Shown: piece by piece, positions 44,862 through 52,614 of the stretch
How positions within the stretch are numbered: the first letter of the stretch is position 1
Layout of the letters: the number at the start of each line of letters is the position of its first letter
Assembly (NCBI RefSeq): GCF_002837185.1
Contig: NZ_KZ477986.1
Location: 235,386 to 299,385 of the forward strand
DNA length: 64,000 bases
Reading direction: 5' to 3'
Source: Pseudomonas fluorescens
GTDB lineage: Bacteria; Pseudomonadota; Gammaproteobacteria; Pseudomonadales; Pseudomonadaceae
Position numbers and translations under genes: made by a program
The notes under the pieces: generated by a model
Databases searched by the model: none
What the model was told of the DNA's origin: nothing
Seen by the model: only the letters and a program-made list of their open reading frames with translations

Positions 44862-45665
44862 TTACCGGTGCGTGGCAATCCAGATCAACAGCCCCGCCTG
44901 AAACACGGTAAACGCCACCAGACAGGTGATGGTAAAGCGCAGCCCGCTGTCCTCGCGTTTGAACTTGAGGACCTTTTCCTCTTCCTTGCGCAGCTTCACC
45001 TCCTGCTCGGCCAGGTTGTGCTCGGCCTGTTGCAGCATCTGCGCAGCTTCGAGGATTTCCACGAATTGCACCTTCTCGGTGTTCCAGCTGTCCAGCACAT
45101 CGCTGACTTTGCCCGGCTGTACATTGCCCTTGAGGTGTTGCACGTCGGCATAGGCCACGTCAAAACCCTGGACGCGCAGGAAGTGATCGCGGCGCAGGCG
45201 CGTGGCTTCGTTGAGCGCGTCCTTGTTGGCCAGGTCCACGCCATCGACGCGGTAGTGTGACCACTTCTTTTTGGCCCATGCGGCGGCCTGGGCCACCAGG
45301 AAGCGGCCGAGACCGCGGTTGGCCGGTTCGATTTCCAGGCTGTTGCCCGGGCCGAAGTGCACGCGATGTTTATCGTGATCCACCCAGATATCCAGCTGGT
45401 TCTGCTCACGCCGTACGCGCTGGCCGGGCAACTGGATCACCAGGCGCAACAGACTGTGATGCGAATCATGGCGCTCGGCGTAACCGAACTGCACAAACCG
45501 CAAGGGCCGCGCGCCGGTCGCACGGTCGATGGCCAACGGGGCGAGGCGCAGCATCTTGAAATGTTCGGCGTGTACGTCCGCCCATGGCAGCGCTGCTGCG
45601 GCGGCGGCCTCGGTTTCAGCCGGAATATCGGCGTTGGATTCTGGTGTTGCTTCAGTGGTTGTCAT
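44862..45665 (-). CDS. Tail-anchored hypothetical membrane protein with coiled coil
   Basis: 267 residues. An acidic Ala-rich N-terminus is followed by a soluble domain (about 30-180), a charged coiled-coil segment (about 200-240, EAAQMLQQAEHNLAEQEVKLRKEEEKVLKFK, with long heptad-like spacing) and one membrane helix at the very C-terminus (TITCLVAFTVFQAGLLIWIA). This gives a cytoplasmic protein held by its tail. Position suits PA1679. Function unknown. Confidence 0.8.
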   Translation of the reverse strand: MTTTEATPESNADIPAETEAAAAAALPWADVHAEHFKMLRLAPLAIDRATGARPLRFVQFGYAERHDSHHSLLRLVIQLPGQRVRREQNQLDIWVDHDKHRVHFGPGNSLEIEPANRGLGRFLVAQAAAWAKKKWSHYRVDGVDLANKDALNEATRLRRDHFLRVQGFDVAYADVQHLKGNVQPGKVSDVLDSWNTEKVQFVEILEAAQMLQQAEHNLAEQEVKLRKEEEKVLKFKREDSGLRFTITCLVAFTVFQAGLLIWIATHR

Positions 45666-45764
45666 GCGGCGCGATCCTGTCCAAGCCCTGCGAGCCGACA
45701 GTCTTTTTACTGTCGACCCTGGGCTTATCGGCCGTTTTCCCCAGGACTGGAGGCCAATTGCCGC

Positions 45765-46727
45765 TTAACGGGGGGCAAGTTCGTTGATAAAGCGCACTGC
45801 CCGCTCGCCCAGCTCGGCGGCGAGGGGCAATTTCGGGTCGTTGTAGGACGCCAGTTGTTGCTTGACGTTGTTGGGCACGATGCGCATCACGTGGTTCATG
45901 CCTTCGATCACGGTCAACTGTGCGTCGGGCTTGGCTTGTTTCAGCTGCCGGGCATCGCCTACGCCGACCTGTATGTCGTTGGTGCCCTGGATGATCAATG
46001 CCGGCATGCTCAAGCGGGCAAAGGCTGCCGAGGGGTCGGCGCGGAACAGGCTGATCAGATAGGGCTGCACGCTGGGTCGGAAAATACCTTCCAGCGGGGG
46101 TGGCACATCGTCATCCACCTGGCCGGCCTTGAGGTGGTCAAGAATTTCGTTGCTGCGCAGCAACAGGGCCGGTGGCAGGTGATCGGCCAGTTGCTGGCGA
46201 ATCACCTGGTCGACCGGGCGGGCGCTGCCGGACAACGAAATCACCCCGGCCGGGTTCAACTGCGGCGCGGCGAGGGCGGCGACCAGCGCGCCTTCGCTGT
46301 GGCCCAGCACAATCAACGGGCCCATGCGCTTGTCGGCCTTGAGCAACTTGCCCCAGGCCACGGCGTCGGCCACGTAGGCGTCGAGGGTCAGGTTGCGCTC
46401 ATCCGGGGTCGCGGCAAGGCTGGCGGCCACGCCGCGTTTGTCATAGCGCACGCTGGCGATATTGTGTCGGGCCAGCACCCAGGCCAGGCGCTTGAGGCTG
46501 TCGTTGCGCGCGCCGTCGGCGCTGTTGCCGTTGCGGTCGGTGGGGCCTGAACCGGCGATGATCAGCACCACCGGCACGGGCTGGTCGGACTGCGGCAACA
46601 GCAGCGAGCCAAACAGCTCGCCGCTGCCGGTGTCCAGGCTGATGGGCCGTTGCAGCACGACAGGGGAGGCGGCCTGGACCGCGGCGGTAAACAAGGTGAG
46701 GGTGAACAGCAGAACTCGCAGCATCAT
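45765..46727 (-). CDS. Exported alpha/beta hydrolase
   Basis: 320 residues with a signal peptide (about 1-20, ending VQA). Oxyanion region IIAGSGPTDRNGN, a YDKRGV turn, nucleophile S144 in LGHSEGALVA, and a C-terminal histidine in EGMNHVMR. Probably a periplasmic esterase or lipase-like enzyme; substrate unknown. Corresponds to PA1680 by position and is divergent from aroC. Confidence 0.88.
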   Translation of the reverse strand: MMLRVLLFTLTLFTAAVQAASPVVLQRPISLDTGSGELFGSLLLPQSDQPVPVVLIIAGSGPTDRNGNSADGARNDSLKRLAWVLARHNIASVRYDKRGVAASLAATPDERNLTLDAYVADAVAWGKLLKADKRMGPLIVLGHSEGALVAALAAPQLNPAGVISLSGSARPVDQVIRQQLADHLPPALLLRSNEILDHLKAGQVDDDVPPPLEGIFRPSVQPYLISLFRADPSAAFARLSMPALIIQGTNDIQVGVGDARQLKQAKPDAQLTVIEGMNHVMRIVPNNVKQQLASYNDPKLPLAAELGERAVRFINELAPR

Positions 46728-46870
46728 CGCGCCATCATTGGAGAGGTGCCGGTTGGACCAACGTCTACCGGTAAGGTTTCGAGGATGAACTAGTCGGTTA
46801 GCCTGCGTATACTGGCCGCCTTAAGTTATTACGGTTGACTTGATTCAACTGATTTCACGGAGCGCTCCGC

Positions 46871-47962
46871 ATGTCCGGCAACACCTTCGGCAAGCTGTTC
46901 ACTGTCACCACCGCGGGCGAAAGCCATGGCCCGGCATTGGTCGCCATTGTCGACGGCTGCCCGCCCGGCCTCGAGCTGGCGGTGCAAGACCTGCAGCGTG
47001 ATCTGGATCGCCGCAAGCCCGGCACCAGCCGTCATACCACCCAGCGCCAGGAACCCGATGAAGTCGAGATTCTCTCCGGGGTGTTCGAAGGCCGCACCAC
47101 CGGTTGCGCCATCGGCCTGCTGATCCGTAATACCGACCAGAAGTCCAAGGACTACTCGGCGATCAAGGAGCTGTTCCGCCCGGCCCACGCCGACTACACC
47201 TACCATCACAAATACGGCGAACGCGACTACCGCGGCGGCGGCCGCAGTTCGGCCCGTGAAACCGCGATGCGCGTGGCGGCCGGCGCCATTGCCAAAAAAT
47301 ACCTGGCGACCCAGGGCATCGTCGTTCGTGGCTACATGAGCCAGCTCGGCCCGATTGAAATCCCGTTCAAAACCTGGGACAGCGTCGAAGACAATGCCTT
47401 CTTCTGCCCCGACCCGGACAAGGTGCCGGAACTGGAAGCCTACATGGACCAGTTGCGCCGCGACCAGGATTCGGTCGGTGCGAAGATCACCGTCGTGGCC
47501 GAGGGCGTGAAGCCGGGCCTGGGCGAGCCGATCTTCGACCGTCTCGACGCCGAACTGGCCCACGCGCTGATGAGCATCAACGCGGTCAAGGGCGTGGAAA
47601 TCGGCGCCGGTTTCGCCTGTGTGGCCCAGCGCGGCACCGAGCATCGCGACGAGATGACCCCGCAGGGGTTCCTCAGCAACAATGCCGGTGGCATCCTCGG
47701 GGGCATCTCCTCGGGCCAGCCGATTGTTGCGCACCTGGCGCTCAAGGCCACATCGAGCATCACCACGCCGGGCCGCTCGATCGATGTACATGGCAACCCG
47801 GTCGACGTGATCACCAAGGGCCGTCACGATCCGTGCGTCGGCATCCGCGCCACACCGATTGCCGAGGCGATGATGGCTATCGTGTTGATGGACCATCTGC
47901 TGCGCAACCGTGGACAAAATGCCGATGTGCAGGTGAGTACGCCGGTGCTGGGCCAGCTGTGA
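46871..47962 (+). CDS. aroC: Chorismate synthase AroC
   Basis: 363 residues. Makes chorismate from EPSP with reduced FMN, last step of the shikimate pathway. Signatures: [50 protein letters not shown] FMN site and the C-terminal [17 protein letters not shown]. Length is standard. MFS gene follows after 10 bases. Confidence 0.97.
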   Translation: MSGNTFGKLFTVTTAGESHGPALVAIVDGCPPGLELAVQDLQRDLDRRKPGTSRHTTQRQEPDEVEILSGVFEGRTTGCAIGLLIRNTDQKSKDYSAIKELFRPAHADYTYHHKYGERDYRGGGRSSARETAMRVAAGAIAKKYLATQGIVVRGYMSQLGPIEIPFKTWDSVEDNAFFCPDPDKVPELEAYMDQLRRDQDSVGAKITVVAEGVKPGLGEPIFDRLDAELAHALMSINAVKGVEIGAGFACVAQRGTEHRDEMTPQGFLSNNAGGILGGISSGQPIVAHLALKATSSITTPGRSIDVHGNPVDVITKGRHDPCVGIRATPIAEAMMAIVLMDHLLRNRGQNADVQVSTPVLGQL

Positions 47963-47972
47963 CGGGCTGACA

Positions 47973-49133
47973 GTGACAGCCCTCCCTTATTGGCGCCTCT
48001 CCAGCTTCTACCTGTTCTACTTCGCCCTGCTCGGGGCAACGGCACCGTTCCTGGCGTTGTACTTCGATCACCTGGGCTTCTCCAGCGCGCGTATCGGCGA
48101 GCTGGTGGCCATTCCCATGCTGATGCGTTGCGTGGCGCCCAACCTGTGGGGCTGGCTGGGCGACTACACCGGTCGCCGCCTGGCCATCGTGCGGTTCGGC
48201 GCGGTGTGCACGCTGTTGAGTTTCTCGTTGATTTTCGTCAGCAAGACCTACGCCTGGCTGGCCCTGGTCATGGCCCTGCATGCGCTCTTCTGGCACGCTG
48301 TACTGCCGCAGTTCGAAGTGATCACCCTGGCTCATCTGCAACGACAGACATCGCGCTACAGCCAGATCCGCCTGTGGGGCTCCATCGGCTTTATCCTCAC
48401 CGTCGTGATCATGGGCCGCCTGTTCGACTGGCTGAGCGTGGACATCTACCCGGTGGTGGTCGTGGTGATCATGGCGGGTATCATCGGTGCCAGCCTATGG
48501 GTGCCGAATGCGCAGCCCGCCAGCCAGGGCCAGCGCCTGGCCGGCGACGGATTTCTGCGGCAGTTACGCAACCCCGGCGTGCTGGCGTTCTATGCCTGTG
48601 TGGCGCTGATGCAGATGAGCCATGGCCCGTATTACACCTTTCTCACGCTGCACCTTGAACACCTGGGCTACAGCCGTGGCGTGATCGGCTTGCTGTGGGC
48701 CCTCGGGGTGGTGGCGGAGGTCTTGATGTTCCTGGCCATGAGTCGCCTCCTGGCGCGCTTTTCGGTGCGACGGGTGCTGCTGGCCAGTTTCCTGCTGGCG
48801 GCGCTGCGCTGGCTGCTGCTCGGCGCATTTGCCGAATTTTTCTGGGTGTTGCTGCTGGCGCAAGTGCTGCATGCCGCCACGTTCGGCAGTTTCCATGCGG
48901 CGGCCATCGCTTTCGTGCAGCGCAGTTTCGGTGATCGTCAACAAGGCCAGGGCCAGGCGCTTTACGCCGCATTGGCCGGCACCGGTGGTGCGCTGGGTGC
49001 GCTCTATGCCGGTTACAGCTGGAACCTGCTGGGGCCCACGCTGACGTTCAGTATTGCGAGCATCGCGGCCCTGGCTGCCGCCGTTATCATTGGCTTTCGA
49101 TTGCAAGAGCCAAACCAAGGAACCGTGCAATGA
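47973..49133 (+). CDS. MFS transporter, HcaT/phenylpropionate-type
   Basis: 386 residues, 12 membrane helices of the MFS_1-like subgroup that includes the 3-phenylpropionate transporter HcaT. Motifs: PFLALYFDHLGFSSARIGEL near the start, LWGWLGDYTGRRL for the loop 2-3 signature and IRLWGSIGFI. GTG start 10 bases after aroC. Its stop overlaps the next gene (ATGA). Substrate unknown; corresponds to PA1682. Confidence 0.88.
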   Translation: MTALPYWRLSSFYLFYFALLGATAPFLALYFDHLGFSSARIGELVAIPMLMRCVAPNLWGWLGDYTGRRLAIVRFGAVCTLLSFSLIFVSKTYAWLALVMALHALFWHAVLPQFEVITLAHLQRQTSRYSQIRLWGSIGFILTVVIMGRLFDWLSVDIYPVVVVVIMAGIIGASLWVPNAQPASQGQRLAGDGFLRQLRNPGVLAFYACVALMQMSHGPYYTFLTLHLEHLGYSRGVIGLLWALGVVAEVLMFLAMSRLLARFSVRRVLLASFLLAALRWLLLGAFAEFFWVLLLAQVLHAATFGSFHAAAIAFVQRSFGDRQQGQGQALYAALAGTGGALGALYAGYSWNLLGPTLTFSIASIAALAAAVIIGFRLQEPNQGTVQ

Positions 49134-49657
49134 GCTATGTCGCTGTCTATGACCTCACTACACCGGCCACCCCTGACAAGGTGCTGACCCACTTCGACGA
49201 CATTCAGTCGACCCTGGCCGAACACGGCGTGCGCTTTGAGCGCTGGCAGCCCGGCACACTCGAAAAGGATGCCGACGAGGCGCAACTGATTGCGGCGTAT
49301 CAGACGCAGATTGACGCGCTTGGCTACGCGCGTGCCGAGGTGATCCGCGTGAACGGTGCTGACTCCAAAGAAGCGCTGCCGGCCGAGCGCCTGGATGAAC
49401 ACACCTGCGCTGAAGACCAGGCGCGATTCTTCATCGCCGGCCAGGGGCTGTGCTCGATGCGCATTGGCGAGTATGTCTACGGCGTGCGGTGTGAGAAGAA
49501 CGATCTGCTGATCGTGCCCGCCGACATGCCCCATTGGTTCGACATGGGTGAGCATGCTTATTGTGTCGTGCTGCATATGTTCAACACCGTCGAGGGCTCG
49601 GTGCCGAAGTTGACCGGCAGTGACATCGCCCGGCGCTCTGCGAGGTTGGATGACTAA
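49130..49657 (+). CDS. Acireductone dioxygenase homologue with altered metal site
   Basis: 175 residues, clear cupin homologue of MtnD (end GSDIARRSARLDD, core EYVYGVRCEKNDLLIVPADMPHWFDMGEH). In acireductone dioxygenases the metal is bound by H-x-H-x3-E and a later H (His96, His98, Glu102 and His140 in the Klebsiella enzyme). Here the aligned positions, with identical spacing, are H91, C93, Q97 and H135, so two of four ligands are lost. Normal dioxygenase activity is doubtful. The methionine-salvage partners mtnB and mtnC, adjacent in P. aeruginosa as I recall, are not in this window. Confidence 0.85.
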   Translation: MSYVAVYDLTTPATPDKVLTHFDDIQSTLAEHGVRFERWQPGTLEKDADEAQLIAAYQTQIDALGYARAEVIRVNGADSKEALPAERLDEHTCAEDQARFFIAGQGLCSMRIGEYVYGVRCEKNDLLIVPADMPHWFDMGEHAYCVVLHMFNTVEGSVPKLTGSDIARRSARLDD

Positions 49658-49865
49658 AACAAATCTTTTAAATGTTCAACCCGGGCAAGTTGGAATTTGC
49701 TGTGGGAAGAAGCCTCATAACGCGTAGGGCTTGGCTGTTTATCCTCAGCCTTGGCCCCTCATTGCTCAGGTTGTGTAACTCTCGCTTTGTTCAATGTTCA
49801 TAGCGCCTGTCAATAGGAGGAATCCGAAGGGTGGCAGCGCATCGGCATATAAAAAGGAGAGAGCA

Positions 49866-50135
49866 ATGAGTCGCCCAGAGGAGATATCTCACCCGTTGGA
49901 AATCGTGCCGACGGCCATCAGAAGACGCTTGAGTCTGCTCGGCAAGCCCCTCACCCGGACGGAGCTGGAGATTCTGCGATGGGCCTCCGAGGGCAAAACC
50001 ATTTGGGAGATGAGCAGGATTCGCTGCACCTCGGAGGCCACGGTCAAATTCCATCTGCGCAATATCTACGGCAAGCTCGACGTGAATAACCGGGTGCAGG
50101 CGATGAATGAGGCGACGCGTCAGGGGCTGTGCTGA
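49866..50135 (+). CDS. Single-domain LuxR-type HTH regulator
   Basis: 89 residues. Only the GerE/LuxR DNA-binding domain is present (LTRTELEILRWASEGKTIWEMSRI...SEATVKFHLRNIYGKLDVNNRVQAMNEA), without autoinducer or receiver domain. AAAAGGAGAG ribosome site. Stands alone; convergent with the DUF3509 gene and sharing its terminator. Targets unknown. Confidence 0.88.
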   Translation: MSRPEEISHPLEIVPTAIRRRLSLLGKPLTRTELEILRWASEGKTIWEMSRIRCTSEATVKFHLRNIYGKLDVNNRVQAMNEATRQGLC

Positions 50136-50142
50136 CGGCATA

Positions 50143-50184
50143 AAAAAAGGGCCGCGACGCTCAACGGCGTCGCGGCCCTTTTTT
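50143..50184. terminator. Bidirectional intrinsic terminator
   Basis: A very stable stem, AGGGCCGCGACGC with GCGTCGCGGCCCT, flanked by A-run and T-run so that it works in both directions. Serves the LuxR-type and DUF3509 genes. Confidence 0.93.
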
Positions 50185-50195
50185 AAAGGTGCAGC

Positions 50196-50474
50196 TTATG
50201 CCGAATGGTAAGTCGGCAGAGCAAAGCGGTTCTGGCTTTGCAGCATCGAAATTTGCGGCAGCTCACTGGCCTGTTCTGCCAGGTCGCGGCGGATGGCGCT
50301 GATCACCCAGGTCAGTTGGTCGGCGGTGTGCAGCTGCTGATACGAGATCGAGCGCTTGACTTGTTTGCCTTCGCTGTTACGCAGGGTCAACAGAATGCCG
50401 CCGTCCGGACGTGGTTGGGTAGTGACGTCGTAGTTGGAAAATACCGAAGCGAATTTATCTTGGATCAGGCTCAT
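50196..50474 (-). CDS. DUF3509-like small protein
   Basis: 92 residues, MSLIQDKFASVFSNYDVTT... with PRPDGGILLTL, as in the Pseudomonas-specific DUF3509 family; no membrane segment or motif of known function. ATG at 50474; an ATG five codons upstream is less likely. The upstream DNA is AT-rich. Confidence 0.75.
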   Translation of the reverse strand: MSLIQDKFASVFSNYDVTTQPRPDGGILLTLRNSEGKQVKRSISYQQLHTADQLTWVISAIRRDLAEQASELPQISMLQSQNRFALPTYHSA

Positions 50475-50871
50475 GTCTATCAGCTCCATTGGCTCAAGTT
50501 GGCAAGCATGGAGTGATAGGTGCAGCGATTGTGCCAGTATTGAGTCTTATAAAAAGTCTTTATAAATCAGTGAGTTATAAATTCTTCAGATTTTCATTTT
50601 CGTGCAATTTGCATGAAAGGCCATCGTGCATCCTGCATTTTGCGTTATCCAGGCGGTTAATTCTTACGCGCAGGTCCTCTTTTCCTGACGATTCAGACCG
50701 CATCATTCCCGGATAAATTCCATTCCGGCTGCTGGCGGTGGCCGAGATACCGGTGAGCGGACTGCAACTATTGATTCTGGCTATGGGCGCTTTCGACAAA
50801 AAAGCCATGACAGCGGGGAACTCCATCGCGACACTGGGCGCCATATAAAGCATCAGAAGAAGGAGCCTTAC
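50475..50871. other. 397-base gap before the ankyrin gene
   Basis: No convincing gene. The left half (50530-50640) is AT-rich with CTTATAAAAAGTCTTTATAAA, a likely promoter area for the minus-strand DUF3509 gene. The right half ends with AGAAGGAGCC, the ribosome site of the ankyrin gene. Confidence 0.6.
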
Positions 50872-51387
50872 ATGTCGACCCAGCCCAAACAGATGACCGA
50901 AGACGAAGCCGCCGAATTTGCCGAGCAAGTCTTCGACGTCGCCCGCAAAGGCGACGCCGCCATGCTCGCAGCGCTGTTGGCCAAAGGCTTGCCGGCCAAC
51001 TTTCGTAACCACAATGGCGACACGCTGTTGATGCTCGCCGCCTATCACGGTCATGCCGAGGCGGTAAAAGTGCTGCTGGAGTTCAAGGCCGATCCCCTGA
51101 TTGCCAACGACAAGAACCAACTGCCGATTGCCGGTGCGGCATTCAAGGGCCACCTGGCTGTGGTCAAGGCACTGATCGAAGGCGGCACCCCGGTTGAGGC
51201 GGCGTCTTCGGATGGGCGCACGGCGTTGATGATGGCAGCCATGTTCAACCGTGTCGAAATGCTCGAATACCTGCTCGGCCAGGGTGCCAATCCCAAGGCG
51301 ACCGATGCCCAGGGCGCGACGGCGTTGGCGGCGGCGCAGACCATGGGGGCCGTGGATACAGGGGCGCTGTTGCAAAAACTGGTGTAG
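50872..51387 (+). CDS. Ankyrin-repeat protein
   Basis: 171 residues, no signal peptide. About four ankyrin repeats, for example GDTLLMLAAYHGHAEAVKVLL, NQLPIAGAAFKGHLAVVKALI and GRTALMMAAMFNRVEMLEYLL. A short helical cap (MTEDEAAEFAEQVFDVARKGD) precedes them. Probably a protein-binding cytoplasmic protein. In some Pseudomonas a similar protein (AnkB) accompanies catalase; no catalase gene is here. Confidence 0.88.
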   Translation: MSTQPKQMTEDEAAEFAEQVFDVARKGDAAMLAALLAKGLPANFRNHNGDTLLMLAAYHGHAEAVKVLLEFKADPLIANDKNQLPIAGAAFKGHLAVVKALIEGGTPVEAASSDGRTALMMAAMFNRVEMLEYLLGQGANPKATDAQGATALAAAQTMGAVDTGALLQKLV

Positions 51388-51429
51388 GCTACGCGCCCTC
51401 GAAAACCCGCGCCTCCACAGGACCCGCCC

Positions 51430-51960
51430 ATGAAAACCGTTCTCGTCGAACTCATCAGCAAAATCAGCAGCGGCGTCATGGGGACGGACGAGGTGGCGCG
51501 TATCGCCGATGAGGCGGCTCAGGCCTACGCAGATCCTGCGGCTTTTCTGGCGGCCAATCCGGATATCAACTACGACGACAGCTTTCCGATTCCCCTGGGG
51601 GAGTGGGTGGTGGTCGGCAGCCTGCCGGACACTGTGCTGTTCCAGGCCGATACCTACGCCGATCTGTTTGCCCAGATCGTTGCCTCGTTCGGCCCGGGCG
51701 TGGCGTTCAACCTCAAGCCCAAGCAATTGGCCAAGACCGAAGACCTGACGGCGCTCAATCGCATCCAGATCCAGATGAGCGCCCTGAGCCCGGAAGACGG
51801 TGGCTACGTGCTGCTCAACTTCAGCCAACTGCTCGATGACGAAATCCAGGCCGTCCTGGTGTTCGGCAACGACCTGCCGCGGGTGCTGGAATTGTGCGCC
51901 GAGGTCGGCATCAAGGCTGAGCCGTCGCTGGAAGCCCTGAAGATTGCCGTTCACGTTTAA
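51430..51960 (+). CDS. Hypothetical protein
   Basis: 176 residues, acidic, soluble. An N-terminal helical segment (ISKISSGVMGTDEVARIADEAAQAYADP) and a mixed alpha/beta remainder (IPLGEWVVVGSLPDTVLFQADTYADLFAQIV). No motif recognised. Follows the ankyrin gene by 42 bases in the same direction and may be cotranscribed. Confidence 0.75.
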   Translation: MKTVLVELISKISSGVMGTDEVARIADEAAQAYADPAAFLAANPDINYDDSFPIPLGEWVVVGSLPDTVLFQADTYADLFAQIVASFGPGVAFNLKPKQLAKTEDLTALNRIQIQMSALSPEDGGYVLLNFSQLLDDEIQAVLVFGNDLPRVLELCAEVGIKAEPSLEALKIAVHV

Positions 51961-52028
51961 ATAATACGGAACCCCCGCCAGGGCTGACTATCCTACAAGG
52001 GCATGCCCCCACACTTAGGAGCGACACC

Positions 52029-52220
52029 ATGGGTTCGACTTTCAATGGCCTGATTGGCCTGATCATCCTCGCGCTGGATATCTGGGCGATCATCAACGTG
52101 TTCAAAAGCGGCGCGAGCACGGGCGCCAAGGTGTTGTGGATTCTGTTGATCCTGCTGCTGCCGGTACTGGGCCTGATCATCTGGGCGATCGCCGGGCCAC
52201 GCGGTAACGTGCGAATCTAA
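52029..52220 (+). CDS. PLDc_N-type small membrane protein
   Basis: 63 residues, two membrane helices (about 6-24 and 34-55) with the motif DIWAIINVFKSG...KVLWILLILLLPVLGLIIW-A-GPR typical of the phospholipase D N-terminal/cardiolipin synthase-like domain found in small proteins. No catalytic HKD domain. Ribosome site TTAGGAG. Confidence 0.85.
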   Translation: MGSTFNGLIGLIILALDIWAIINVFKSGASTGAKVLWILLILLLPVLGLIIWAIAGPRGNVRI

Positions 52221-52614
52221 CGCCGCACTCGGTCAATGCGGGAGGGGGCTTGCTCCCGATCGCGGTGAGTCAGCAACGGATACAGTGCTGACCCACCGCT
52301 AATTGGGGGCAAGCCCCCTCCCACATTGGTTTTGATTACCGCCGCTGAATTTGTGTGTCGAAAGTATTCGCTGCACGAAATTTTCACATCCCGTCCAAGA
52401 CAATTCGCCCGCTTTGTGCCTCTGCCAGGGCCCCAATCCCTGGGGCATTTAAAGCGGTGGCAAGCTCGCACGTTCAGTAATTAATAGCCTTGCCGGCCTT
52501 GATCGGGCACCATTTGCCCCGCCGCGTTAACCACCCACCCCGGCCAGCCTGGGCGAGGGCGGACGCCACTGCATTTATTTCGCAACTTCAACTTCCAATG
52601 GGTCCTAAAACGAC
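52221..52614. other. 394-base gap before the sulfatase gene
   Basis: Contains the REPIN at 52236; in the remaining 290 bases I see no gene or clear promoter. Confidence 0.6.
52236..52327. repeat. REPIN doublet
   Basis: Slightly degenerate left arm (GCGGGAGGGGGCTTGCTCCC) and a normal right arm, about 45 bases apart, 15 bases after the PLDc_N gene. Confidence 0.88.

Noticed and set aside
50489..50716. 75-codon plus-strand frame upstream of the ankyrin gene
   Set aside because: Lies in AT-rich promoter DNA, no ribosome site, product not protein-like.
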